Positions 1 through 7,142 of a DNA stretch of 13,948 bases are shown piece after piece. The notes under the pieces are model-generated. The model made no database searches and was not told the origin of the DNA. It saw only the letters and a program-made list of their open reading frames with translations. The DNA comes from Bacteroidales bacterium (GTDB lineage: Bacteria; Bacteroidota; Bacteroidia; Bacteroidales; UBA932): NCBI GenBank assembly GCA_017472115.1, contig JAFUQW010000061.1, forward strand, positions 1 through 13,948, written 5' to 3'. The stretch's first letter is position 1. Every line of letters starts with the position of its first letter. A program made the position numbers and the translations under genes.

Positions 1-63
1 GGGGCTCGAACCCTGGACCCCAACATTAAGAGTGTCGTGCTCTACCAACTGAGCTAGGGAAGC
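1..63 (-). tRNA. tRNA-Lys (CTT anticodon), cut by window edge
   Basis: Read on the minus strand this is the 5' part of a tRNA: acceptor strand GCTTCCC, D-arm, anticodon stem CGACA/TGTTG around loop CTCTTAA (anticodon CTT, Lys) and most of the T-arm. The last ten or so bases, including the 3' acceptor strand, lie beyond base 1. All 63 visible bases are identical to the complete copy at 112-184, so this is a tandem duplicate and probably functional. It is the most distal gene of a co-transcribed lysine tRNA cluster. Confidence 0.93.
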
Positions 64-111
64 ATTGCTTCAATATGTCTGCGGATACCCGCTATCAGGC
101 TTTCGCCTTTG
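64..111 (-). other. Spacer between the two tRNA-Lys(CTT) copies
   Basis: This 48-base spacer contains two small stem-loops that are visible directly: GCGG/CCGC around four bases at 81-92, and AGGC/GCCT closed by a GAAA tetraloop on the transcribed minus strand at 97-108. They may guide processing of the tRNA precursor or simply be spacer structure. No promoter or gene is seen in it. Confidence 0.4.
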
Positions 112-184
112 TGCTCCCCCAGGGGCTCGAACCCTGGACCCCAACATTAAGAGTGTCGTGCTCTACCAACTGAGCTAGGGAAGC
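112..184 (-). tRNA. tRNA-Lys (CTT anticodon)
   Basis: Complete 73-base tRNA on the minus strand. The acceptor pairs GCTTCCC with GGGGAGC (one T-G wobble) and the discriminator is A. The anticodon stem is CGACA/TGTTG around CTCTTAA, giving anticodon CTT for lysine AAG codons. The T-arm is CAGGG-TTCGAGC-CCCTG. The 3' CCA is not encoded. It is the second gene of the cluster, 19 bases downstream of tRNA-Lys(TTT), and is duplicated at 1-63. Confidence 0.97.
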
Positions 185-203
185 AGTAATTTAAGAACTT
201 TCG

Positions 204-276
204 TGATTCGTTTGGGGCTCGAACCCAAGACCCCAACATTAAAAGTGTTGTGCTCTACCTACTGAGCTAACGAATC
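204..276 (-). tRNA. tRNA-Lys (TTT anticodon)
   Basis: Complete 73-base tRNA on the minus strand. The acceptor is GATTCGT/ACGAATC with discriminator A. The anticodon stem is CAACA/TGTTG around CTTTTAA, giving anticodon TTT for lysine AAA/AAG. CCA is not encoded. It is the promoter-proximal gene of the lysine tRNA cluster, with a consensus promoter about 50 bases upstream. Confidence 0.97.
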
Positions 277-327
277 AATCCGTGGTCCCACCTCGGGTCT
301 CTCATGAGCCTTTTCGAATTGGGACTG

Positions 328-358
328 CAAAGGTACATTTTTTTTCTTACCCTGCAAA
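328..358 (-). promoter_or_regulatory. Bacteroidota promoter of the tRNA-Lys cluster
   Basis: On the minus strand, TTTG (355-358), a 19-base spacer and TACCTTTG (328-335) match the Bacteroidota housekeeping consensus TTTG-N19-21-TAnnTTTG exactly. The promoter starts just past the stop codon of the glycosyltransferase gene and points at tRNA-Lys(TTT). An interrupted inverted repeat (TGCA and GGTA against TACC and TGCA, 326-356) overlaps both elements. Confidence 0.85.
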
Positions 359-374
359 ATTTTTTCAAGTTTTT

Positions 375-1448
375 TCAGCCTATAGTTTCCAATTCCCTGA
401 TTATTATGGATGAAGCCTGCGAAACCCATTCTCTGAAACGAGGATCAGGAGCAAAACCTTCTGCAAAATCGATAAGACGGCTCAGATCAAAACTATCCGC
501 ACAGACCCCTGCTCCCGAGCGCATTGCATCGAAGGCATTTATCTCCTGTTCTATATGTGAGGGCACCATCAATATCGGCTTGCCGAGCCACATGGCCTCG
601 CAAAGAGATTCAAATCCTGCCGTACTCGCATAAGCCCTGCATCCGGCCATCTGTCGAAGGAACTCCTTGTCATCCAGCTGATAGAAGCTCAGTGTGTCAT
701 CTATCTTCGTGATCTTTTCCGCCTCCCAATTGTCCCAGAAGAAGCGAAGCGGTACTTCAGGATGCTCCGCATGCCACTCCCTCACATCTCTGGCAAATCC
801 TGAATTGAGCATGTATCCATGGATATAATCTCCGGAAACAGGATGGAGCTCCATCACCTCAGGACGCAGCAAAGGAGGAACGACAACAATATTATGATGA
901 GGATCTGACGGCATTTCCCTGAAAGAGAGGGCAAGATGCTTCACGCAACCTATGGACGTCATCTTCGTGAAGAAGTCCAGTGCCGGACTTCCCGGATATT
1001 TCAGATGAGGGAGTCCGAAATCCTTATGCAGAAACAGATACTGATGGCCGATACATACCATGGGAACATCAATCCCATAGAAGAAATAACTCATTCCGGC
1101 CATCAGTTCATAGAAATTCACCACGACATCAGCATCAGAAGTACGTATCACATCTCGCAACTTCTGCATCGAAGGAAAGAAGCGGTGCATTTCCATACTG
1201 TTGAACATCACGGTCTTGAGCATGCTCGGGCGTCTGTTTTCCGCCGACGGCATGAAGTTCATGCTCTCGAAATATTCAACAGAGGCATTTATTTCAGATT
1301 CAAAAAAGGCAGGAATCTTTCTCTGAGGACTTTTCCCCACCATCACTTTTATCAAGGTATGCCCCCGTCCACGCAAAAGGCGTGAAAGTGTGATTGCCTG
1401 CGTCAGATGACCGCGGCCTTCGCCTTGTACTATGAATATATATTTCAT
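375..1448 (-). CDS. MJ1255-type (GT28-like) glycosyltransferase
   Basis: A 357-residue GT-B fold glycosyltransferase of the MJ1255/VC2487 (Glyco_trans_1_3) type. The N-terminal GEGRGHLTQA motif (residues 9-18) is the acceptor-side loop of this family. The C-terminal half has STAGFES (275-281), LCEAMWLGKP and HIEQE (298-302), the usual nucleotide-sugar binding region. There is no signal peptide or clear membrane span, so it should act at the cytoplasmic face of the membrane. Its ATG overlaps the stop of the upstream metallophosphoesterase gene by four bases (ATGA), so the two are translationally coupled. That pairing suggests a glycolipid or lipid-linked sugar pathway, which is inference. Sugar donor and acceptor cannot be read from the sequence. 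Confidence 0.85.
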   Translation of the reverse strand: MKYIFIVQGEGRGHLTQAITLSRLLRGRGHTLIKVMVGKSPQRKIPAFFESEINASVEYFESMNFMPSAENRRPSMLKTVMFNSMEMHRFFPSMQKLRDVIRTSDADVVVNFYELMAGMSYFFYGIDVPMVCIGHQYLFLHKDFGLPHLKYPGSPALDFFTKMTSIGCVKHLALSFREMPSDPHHNIVVVPPLLRPEVMELHPVSGDYIHGYMLNSGFARDVREWHAEHPEVPLRFFWDNWEAEKITKIDDTLSFYQLDDKEFLRQMAGCRAYASTAGFESLCEAMWLGKPILMVPSHIEQEINAFDAMRSGAGVCADSFDLSRLIDFAEGFAPDPRFREWVSQASSIIIRELETIG

Positions 1449-2278
1449 TTTTTACCACTTTCAGATGTTCCACCATGCCCGACCTGACAGCATCCGTCAG
1501 CATCAGACACTCCGGAAGGTTCAGCATGACGATTATCGTAATATACAATGGACCAATTGCCGTCAAAATCTTCGACAAGAGCAGAAAGAGTCTCGACCCA
1601 ATCGCCTGAGTTCAGATATCGCACACCGTCTATAATCCTGTCCTCAGGACGATGGATATGTCCGCATATGACTCCCTGACAGCCTTTCGTGCGGGCCATA
1701 TCGGTAAGCATCCTGTCAAAGTCGGAAGTCTTGGCCACAGCCTTCTTCACCTTGTCCTTGATTTCTCTGGAAAAAGAATAATATGGCCGGCCCCTGAACG
1801 ACTGCCAGCGGTTGTAGAGAACATTGATCTTCAAAAGAAGATTATAGAAAAAGTCGCCAAGCTTCGCCATCCAGCGCATATTTGACGTTATGCTGTCAAA
1901 GACATCTCCATGCGTGACGAAATAACGTACCCCACCGGTTTCGAGAATCATATCCTTGAGTATGTTGAGCTGTCCCATCTGCATGGGAATTATCTTGTCA
2001 AGGAAATCATCATGATTGCCTCGCAGTATATATACGAACGTATTCTTCCTGTCGATCATCTTAAGGATGATACGGAAAAAGCGCGAATGCACGGCCCCCC
2101 ATGTGCCGTAGTCATGCTTCTGAAGCTGCCAGCCGTCGATAGTATCTCCATTCAGAATCAGACGTTCGCAGTCCACGCTGCTCAGGAAATCGCACACTTC
2201 ATCTGTCATGGAGTACTTCGAACCCATATGAATATCCGAGAGGACAACAGTCCTGTAATTCTTTCTAACCTTGTCCAT
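1445..2278 (-). CDS. LpxH-like metallophosphoesterase
   Basis: A 277-residue calcineurin-like phosphoesterase of the UDP-2,3-diacylglucosamine diphosphatase (LpxH-like) group. All metal-ligand blocks are present in order: SDIH (14-17), NGD (43-45), GNHD (87-90), HGD (123-125) and GHIH (206-209). It should hydrolyse a phosphate or pyrophosphate ester with two metal ions. A lipid-linked substrate is likely from the family and from the coupled glycosyltransferase, but true LpxH activity is not shown. The reading frame is open further upstream to a TTG at 2293, but the ATG at 2278 begins just before the conserved domain and is preferred. The last 30 residues are a Gly/Ser-rich tail with two adjacent cysteines. 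A weak TAACTTTA at 2361-2368 may be its promoter, without a visible -33 box. Confidence 0.85.
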   Translation of the reverse strand: MDKVRKNYRTVVLSDIHMGSKYSMTDEVCDFLSSVDCERLILNGDTIDGWQLQKHDYGTWGAVHSRFFRIILKMIDRKNTFVYILRGNHDDFLDKIIPMQMGQLNILKDMILETGGVRYFVTHGDVFDSITSNMRWMAKLGDFFYNLLLKINVLYNRWQSFRGRPYYSFSREIKDKVKKAVAKTSDFDRMLTDMARTKGCQGVICGHIHRPEDRIIDGVRYLNSGDWVETLSALVEDFDGNWSIVYYDNRHAEPSGVSDADGCCQVGHGGTSESGKK

Positions 2279-2337
2279 AAACAAAAAAAACAATACACTC
2301 TGCCGCCTCCCCGTGACTGCCTTCAGGTACTGCGGAT

Positions 2338-2351
2338 CCGGCTTGCGCCGG
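2338..2351. repeat. Small GC-rich hairpin in intergenic region
   Basis: A perfect CCGGC/GCCGG stem with a TTGC loop lies in the 99-base gap between the beta-barrel gene and the metallophosphoesterase gene. It has no T-run on the minus strand, so it is not a canonical terminator. It could attenuate read-through between the two minus-strand blocks or shape the 5' leader of the phosphoesterase mRNA. Confidence 0.35.
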
Positions 2352-2377
2352 TTCAGAGTGTAAAGTTATAAAAATTC

Positions 2378-2989
2378 TTAGAATGCTATACCGAGTTTGA
2401 AGCCGAGGTTGTTGAGCCCCTTGATGTCATAGCTGTCGTTCCGGTTCGTAGCAAAACTGTAGTATGCAGCAAGATGGAATCCGAAATCATCCTTATGGAA
2501 AGGATATACGGTGAAACCTATCTCGGGTGATATATAGAATCCCCAGTTGTCATGTCTGTTGACGAAGGTTGACATGTATGTACTTTGGGTCGAATATTCC
2601 GTACCTATCTTCGCCTCGATGTAAGGCTGGAACTCTGTCCTCATCAGACGGAGTCTCACGGTAGCTCCGAAAGGAACCTGATAGATTGACCTGTCGAGAT
2701 CGGTTGTAAGCGCCGATTTGTCATCGAAGGTATAGGTCTGCTTCGGATGATACTCGTTGTTGGTATTGAAGCTTGCGAATCCACCTAAGGCCACCATCGG
2801 ACTGATGTAGTAACCGCCTTCCATATAAGCACCGTAACCCTGGGCACTTTGGACGAATTCGTTGGCTACAGTGCCGTTGAACTGCCATCCTCCATTGATG
2901 TAATGTCTCTTGCCCATCTGGGCGTCAGCCTCTCCCGCCATAAGCAGAAATGCCAATGAAGCGGCTATCATATATATGAACTTTTTCAT
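2378..2989 (-). CDS. Outer-membrane beta-barrel protein
   Basis: A 203-residue secreted protein. Residues 1-23 are a signal peptide (MKK, a hydrophobic core, then EADA before Gln24). The rest is made of alternating aromatic and polar strands with many Tyr, Phe and Gly, and it ends in LGFKLGIAF. A C-terminal Phe preceded by alternating hydrophobics is the usual BAM recognition signal. Size and pattern fit the eight-stranded OmpA/OmpX-like OMP_b-brl class. It is last in a same-strand run with a DUF4136 lipoprotein and a DUF4251 protein, with gaps of only 23 and 21 bases, so probably one operon. No ligand or transport role can be assigned; it could be an envelope-stress or structural barrel. Confidence 0.82.
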   Translation of the reverse strand: MKKFIYMIAASLAFLLMAGEADAQMGKRHYINGGWQFNGTVANEFVQSAQGYGAYMEGGYYISPMVALGGFASFNTNNEYHPKQTYTFDDKSALTTDLDRSIYQVPFGATVRLRLMRTEFQPYIEAKIGTEYSTQSTYMSTFVNRHDNWGFYISPEIGFTVYPFHKDDFGFHLAAYYSFATNRNDSYDIKGLNNLGFKLGIAF

Positions 2990-3012
2990 ATCATTTTGAT
3001 TTAATAATTTAA

Positions 3013-3660
3013 TTATCTTGAAGTTGTAGTACGTGAAAGATATGGAGACTGAACAAAGGCCTGATCGATTGATGCCTTCATTCTGTTGACATCATTTGCG
3101 ATGCTTGTACCTGCAGGACCTCCGATGTAGCATGACCATACTATTTCAAGTTTGTTCCCTTCCTTTTCTTCACCTGTAAGATCAACCATATCTGTGATCA
3201 GAGCGTTGGTCGTGTAGGTATAGCTTACAGGATAAGGATAATACCATCCGGTCCAGTTGCCCCAGTAGCCCGAAGGCCAGTATCCCGGATAATCAAGCCA
3301 CCAGTAAGGGTCGTTGTAATAATGTACGAACCTTTCGGTCTTTACAATATATGTAAGCTGCATTCCGAGATCAGCATCAGGATTCGATGGCGTATAGATA
3401 TATCCGAGTTTCTCCATGTTGATCCTGAACTGCTGGATAAGCGCAAGTGCGTTGTCGGAGGCCGAATACTGAGGCTTCTCGCTCTGTCCGATAACCAGGA
3501 CGCTGTCAGCGATGTCAAACGTCTGGAAATCTGCGAATGTCACATCTTTTGACGGAGCCGTATAGACAAGATACTCCATGTCGCCGTCCTGTGGATAAGG
3601 CTCTTTATGGCAAGCTGCAACCATTAAAGCCAATGCTGAAAAAAATAAGATCTTCTTCAT
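3013..3660 (-). CDS. DUF4136 family lipoprotein, aromatic-rich
   Basis: A 215-residue lipoprotein. The signal peptide ends in MVAAC, so Cys17 should be lipidated by Lgt and the protein anchored in the outer or inner membrane. The ADFQTFDI segment (43-50) and the ADLGMQLTYIVKT segment (96-108) fit DUF4136, a family of Bacteroidota and proteobacterial envelope lipoproteins without known function. Residues 111-149 are exceptional: 18 of 39 are Trp, Tyr or Phe, mixed with Pro and Gly. No obvious K/D/E-rich surface-export signal follows the lipidated Cys. The middle position in the DUF4251 - DUF4136 - barrel run suggests a periplasmic partner of the barrel, which is inference. Confidence 0.85.
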   Translation of the reverse strand: MKKILFFSALALMVAACHKEPYPQDGDMEYLVYTAPSKDVTFADFQTFDIADSVLVIGQSEKPQYSASDNALALIQQFRINMEKLGYIYTPSNPDADLGMQLTYIVKTERFVHYYNDPYWWLDYPGYWPSGYWGNWTGWYYPYPVSYTYTTNALITDMVDLTGEEKEGNKLEIVWSCYIGGPAGTSIANDVNRMKASIDQAFVQSPYLSRTTTSR

Positions 3661-3681
3661 AAATGTATGATTTATTTTGTT

Positions 3682-4299
3682 TTACAATGAACTTCCTTCT
3701 ATCACATCTGAATTCTCATAAGGAACTATATTGCCCTGAATCCAGACTGTGTTGGAATTGAAGTTAGGATAGATTGTGGCCGAGGCACTGTTCGAATTCG
3801 GAAACATATATATATCGACCTGCGCATTTATGCCGACACCCATCACATTCATGGAGTAGGTTATATTGCCACGCTTGTCCTTGGTGATGCTCCTTTCCGT
3901 TATCATACCGTCAACTGTAACGCCTCCTACGCCGTTAGGACCTGCGGCAAAGTTGCTTGGGGAGATCTGCACCACCGCTCTGTTGCCTTTAACGGAAATG
4001 AAATTGGTTGTCGAATTCACAAACGTAGTAGCACCGTTCTTGAACATCACGCTGTTGGCTTCCAGGACAAAATCCTGATTCTTTACAGCAGCCATTGCCT
4101 GTACCGAAGCTATCGAATCGGTAAGAGCCCTGAGCTGACGGTCCTGTTCCGAGCGTGCACGGAACTTCGCCATATCATTCTGCCAAGCCTCATGCCTTTG
4201 CGACCTTCTGGTAGCGGCATCTGTCTGTGCGTTTATGTCGGGAGCCATCATCGAAAGCCCTGCGACAATGACCATCATGGTCAGTAAGATTCGTTTCAT
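3682..4299 (-). CDS. DUF4251 family secreted protein
   Basis: A 205-residue exported protein. Residues 1-24 form a signal peptide with a long hydrophobic core ending in INA. A charged helical segment (about 28-75, Arg/Gln/Glu-rich) precedes a beta-rich domain starting FVLEANSVMFKNG and containing NFISVKGNRAVVQIS, GVGGVTVDGMITE and ITKDKRGNITYSMNV, the pattern of DUF4251. No catalytic motif is visible and the family has no established function. It is the first gene of the minus-strand trio and diverges from the RelA-like gene; the 109-base gap must hold both promoters. I could not find a good TAnnTTTG on the minus strand, so its promoter is unassigned. Confidence 0.82.
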   Translation of the reverse strand: MKRILLTMMVIVAGLSMMAPDINAQTDAATRRSQRHEAWQNDMAKFRARSEQDRQLRALTDSIASVQAMAAVKNQDFVLEANSVMFKNGATTFVNSTTNFISVKGNRAVVQISPSNFAAGPNGVGGVTVDGMITERSITKDKRGNITYSMNVMGVGINAQVDIYMFPNSNSASATIYPNFNSNTVWIQGNIVPYENSDVIEGSSL

Positions 4300-4352
4300 A
4301 TATCACTAAATTTTAAAAATTCAAGACTGCATAAAGGCAAAGGACGGGCCAT

Positions 4353-4384
4353 ACTGATATATCCGGATAATTTTCGTATCTTTG
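4353..4384 (+). promoter_or_regulatory. Probable promoter of the RelA-like gene
   Basis: TATCTTTG at 4377-4384 matches TAnnTTTG exactly. Twenty bases upstream is ACTG (4353-4356), only a half match to TTTG. Transcription from here would begin near 4391 and leave a leader of about 18 bases before the ATG at 4409. This also rules out the in-frame TTG at 4382 as a start, because it lies inside the -7 element. Confidence 0.6.
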
Positions 4385-4408
4385 AAAGTTGAACTGACAA
4401 GAAAGCAT

Positions 4409-6574
4409 ATGGATAGGATTGACAAGCTGTTCGCAAGATATGACGAGGCCGGAATAAACTTGATACGTACCGCATATGACATAGCAGTCCGATCACTTGA
4501 CGGACAAAAAAGAGGGAATGGGGCTGATTTCATAGAACACCCTGTGGCCGTTGCTGCAATAGCATGTGACGAAATAGGACTTTCCGCGGAATGCATAGCC
4601 GCCGTATTCCTTCACGAAGCCGTGCGATTCTCCCCGCAGACAGACATAAGCGACCCTTGCTTCGGCAAAGACGTATTCACGATCGTTGACGGCCTCAACA
4701 AGATATCTACGATCAAGCCCAAGGACACAAGGCTTGAGGCGGAGAATTACAAGAAACTTATCGTCTCATATTCCAAAGACCCTCGCGTCACCGTACTAAA
4801 GATAGCCGACAGGCTTGAGGTCATGCGTTCTCTCGACATGTTCCCGAAGCCGTCACGCGAAAGAAAGGTGCTGGAAACCATGATGTTGTACATTCCCCTC
4901 GCCCACCAGCTCGGCCTGTATAACATCAAGAGCGAATTGGAGGACATTTATTTCCGCTATGCCGATCCGGAACAGTACAGGGCGATCAACAACAAGCTCA
5001 AGAGTACCGAAGGTGACAGGCAGAAACTCATGACTCAGTTCATCGAACCTCTGAAGCAGAAGCTTTCCGACGAAGGGATAAGCTACAAGCTGAAAGTCAG
5101 GACAAAGACCGCGCTTTCGATCTACAAGAAGATGCAGAAGCAGAAGGTTCCGTTCGAGGGCGTATTCGATGTGTTCGCCATCCGTTTCATCATCGACTGC
5201 GAGGAGGACAGGGCTGTCGAACATGCGCTGTGCTGGAAGGTGTTCTCATACGTGACTGAAGAATACGAATCCGACACAAAACGTCTGCGTGACTGGATTT
5301 CCAATCCAAAGCCTAACGGCTATGAATCCCTTCACATTACCGTCAAGAACAAGGAGGGCAGCTTCCTTGAGGTTCAGATAAGGACGAAAAGGATGGACGA
5401 CATGGCCGAAAGCGGCCTGGCATCCCACTGGTCATACAAAGGGATCCGCCATGAAGCCACACTCGACAAATGGCTTACTGCAGTACGTAGGGCACTTGAG
5501 AATCCGCTTGGGTCCGAAGGCGATCCCATGGCCTCCTATTACGAAGACGAAGTACATGAGATTCCCGGCAAGGAGATATTTGTATTCACACCTTCCGGAG
5601 AGCTGCGAAAGCTTCCGGCAGGGGCAACGGTGCTGGACTTTGCATTTGACATACACTCCAATCTCGGTACCAGATGCACAGGTGGAAAGATCAACGGCAA
5701 AGCTGTAAGAATCAACGAGCAGCTCAAGACCGGTGACATAGTCGAAATAATGTCCGGAAAGAACCAGAAGCCTTCTGCAGACTGGCTGAATATCGTCATA
5801 ACCAACAAGGCCAGAAACAAGATCAGGCAGAAATTGGGCGAGGCCGAGTTGAAAAAAGCTGCTGACGGCAAGGAACTTCTCGGCAGACGTCTGAAGAACT
5901 GGAAGCTGGAACTTGATGACAAGACGCTGGCCGGAATGCTCAAGAAACTGCAGTACAAGACAGTAAATGCATTTTACGCCGCCATCGGTGAAGGTTCTCT
6001 CGACGTATCGGACATCAAGGATATGCTGACTGCAGCTTCCGAGCAGGAGACATCGGTCCAGAATGAAGCGGTGAAGAAGACCGGCAGCAAGCCGGGAGTC
6101 GATGAGAGCAAAGGAACCGACGACATTCTGGTAATCGACGCGAAGAACGTAAGAGGAATCGATTACAGGATGGCGAAATGCTGCAACCCCGTATTCGGTG
6201 ACGACGTATTCGGATTCGTGACGAGGACAGAAGGCATAAAGATACACCGAATGTCATGTCCTAACGCCTCGCGTCTGATAGACAGGTATCCGTACAGGAT
6301 CCAGAAGGTCAAATGGAGCGAGACTCCGAGCAGCGGGAACTTCCAGACCGGTCTCAGAGTGACTGCCGCTCTGGATCCGTCTGTAATAAACGAGATTATG
6401 GACATCGTGAACTCGTTCCGCGCCTCACTCAGAATGTTCAACGTAACGGAAAACAGCAGACAGGGTACATATGAAATAACCATGAAGATCGCCGTACCGA
6501 GCAACCTAGAATTAGACAAGGTTACATCACAGATACGCAATCTTCGCAACGTCATAAAAATCAACAGAACATGA
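4409..6574 (+). CDS. relA: RelA/SpoT (p)ppGpp synthetase, hydrolase site degenerate
   Basis: A 721-residue long RSH protein with the full order HD domain (about 40-180), synthetase (220-345), TGS (388-450), helical linker, zinc-finger/conserved-cysteine block (DYRMAKCCNP, Cys591-592, His613, Cys617) and C-terminal ACT (648-720). The synthetase looks intact: RTKTALSIYKKM (231-242), FDVFAIR with Asp254, GYESLH (304-309) and EVQIRT with Glu321. The hydrolase looks broken. His44, His69 and Asp134 remain, but the usual HDxxED motif reads HEAVRF (69-74), so the metal Asp and both catalytic acids are lost. It should therefore make but not destroy (p)ppGpp, like RelA; that is inference. Its stop overlaps the next gene by four bases. 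Confidence 0.93.
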   Translation: MDRIDKLFARYDEAGINLIRTAYDIAVRSLDGQKRGNGADFIEHPVAVAAIACDEIGLSAECIAAVFLHEAVRFSPQTDISDPCFGKDVFTIVDGLNKISTIKPKDTRLEAENYKKLIVSYSKDPRVTVLKIADRLEVMRSLDMFPKPSRERKVLETMMLYIPLAHQLGLYNIKSELEDIYFRYADPEQYRAINNKLKSTEGDRQKLMTQFIEPLKQKLSDEGISYKLKVRTKTALSIYKKMQKQKVPFEGVFDVFAIRFIIDCEEDRAVEHALCWKVFSYVTEEYESDTKRLRDWISNPKPNGYESLHITVKNKEGSFLEVQIRTKRMDDMAESGLASHWSYKGIRHEATLDKWLTAVRRALENPLGSEGDPMASYYEDEVHEIPGKEIFVFTPSGELRKLPAGATVLDFAFDIHSNLGTRCTGGKINGKAVRINEQLKTGDIVEIMSGKNQKPSADWLNIVITNKARNKIRQKLGEAELKKAADGKELLGRRLKNWKLELDDKTLAGMLKKLQYKTVNAFYAAIGEGSLDVSDIKDMLTAASEQETSVQNEAVKKTGSKPGVDESKGTDDILVIDAKNVRGIDYRMAKCCNPVFGDDVFGFVTRTEGIKIHRMSCPNASRLIDRYPYRIQKVKWSETPSSGNFQTGLRVTAALDPSVINEIMDIVNSFRASLRMFNVTENSRQGTYEITMKIAVPSNLELDKVTSQIRNLRNVIKINRT

Positions 6575-7077
6575 TCGATATTGAAGAAAGGGTCGCCAAG
6601 GCCAGACGTCTTTTCAAGGAAGGCGGTTACAATTGCTGCCAGGCCGTAGTTCTTGCATACAGCGACATTTTCGGCTTAGATGACAAGACAGCAGCATCAC
6701 TCTCTTCCGGATTCGGAGGAGGCATGGGCAGACTAAGGGAGGTCTGCGGGAGCGTCAGCGGAATGGTGTTCCTGAGCGGTTTCATCAGTCCGGCAGATGA
6801 TCCTTCAGACAAGAAAGGAAGGACAGCCAATTATGCTCTCGTGCAGGAAATGGCATCTGAGTTCAAGGCGATAAACGGCTCCATCGTATGCCGGGAACTT
6901 CTCGGGATAGTTCCCTCCGGGTCATCAGAGTCTCCGGTCCGGGAATCTCCGGAGCCTTCCGACAGGACACAGGACTACTACCGGAAACGCCCATGCGAGG
7001 AACTGGTGGGAATTTCGGCAAGGATCGCAGGAGAAAAGATTCTCCGCATGATGTCAGAGTCTGAAGGCGTCAAATAA
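6571..7077 (+). CDS. C_GCAxxG_C_C family cysteine-motif protein
   Basis: A 168-residue cytoplasmic protein of the C_GCAxxG_C_C (TIGR01909/PF09719) family, proposed to be redox or metal-cluster related but not experimentally assigned. Visible motifs are NCCQAVV (Cys22-23), SGFGGGMGR (46-54), CGSVSG (59-64), CREL (Cys107) and RPCEEL (Cys142). A Ser/Pro/Glu-rich insertion (about 114-135) separates the last two cysteines. Its ATG overlaps the stop of the RelA-like gene (ATGA), so the two are translationally coupled and made in fixed ratio. No transmembrane segment or signal peptide is present. A functional link to the stringent response is possible but is only suggested by position. Confidence 0.88.
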   Translation: MIDIEERVAKARRLFKEGGYNCCQAVVLAYSDIFGLDDKTAASLSSGFGGGMGRLREVCGSVSGMVFLSGFISPADDPSDKKGRTANYALVQEMASEFKAINGSIVCRELLGIVPSGSSESPVRESPEPSDRTQDYYRKRPCEELVGISARIAGEKILRMMSESEGVK

Positions 7078-7088
7078 TATTCAGGATA

Positions 7089-7122
7089 TTTGAACATAGT
7101 CGAAGATTTCTTTATAAATTTG
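7089..7122 (+). promoter_or_regulatory. Promoter of ppa
   Basis: TTTG (7089-7092), a 22-base spacer and TAAATTTG (7115-7122) match the Bacteroidota consensus, with a spacer one base longer than usual. The ATG of the pyrophosphatase gene follows 20 bases after the -7 element, preceded by an A-rich stretch instead of a Shine-Dalgarno sequence. Confidence 0.75.
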
Positions 7123-7142
7123 CAGTAACAAAACTATTCGAA

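Noticed and set aside
1..276. Tandem tRNA repeats as a CRISPR array or integration hotspot
   Set aside because: The repeats are full tRNA genes with uneven spacing, and no integrase gene or partial tRNA attachment copy is present in the window.
4382..4408. TTG start for the RelA-like gene
   Set aside because: The TTG is part of the TATCTTTG promoter element, so it would not be transcribed; the ATG at 4409 is used instead.
5432..6247. 271-residue open frame on the minus strand
   Set aside because: It is antisense to the RelA-like gene, has no recognisable domain, and the opposite strand is clearly coding with intact TGS and cysteine motifs.
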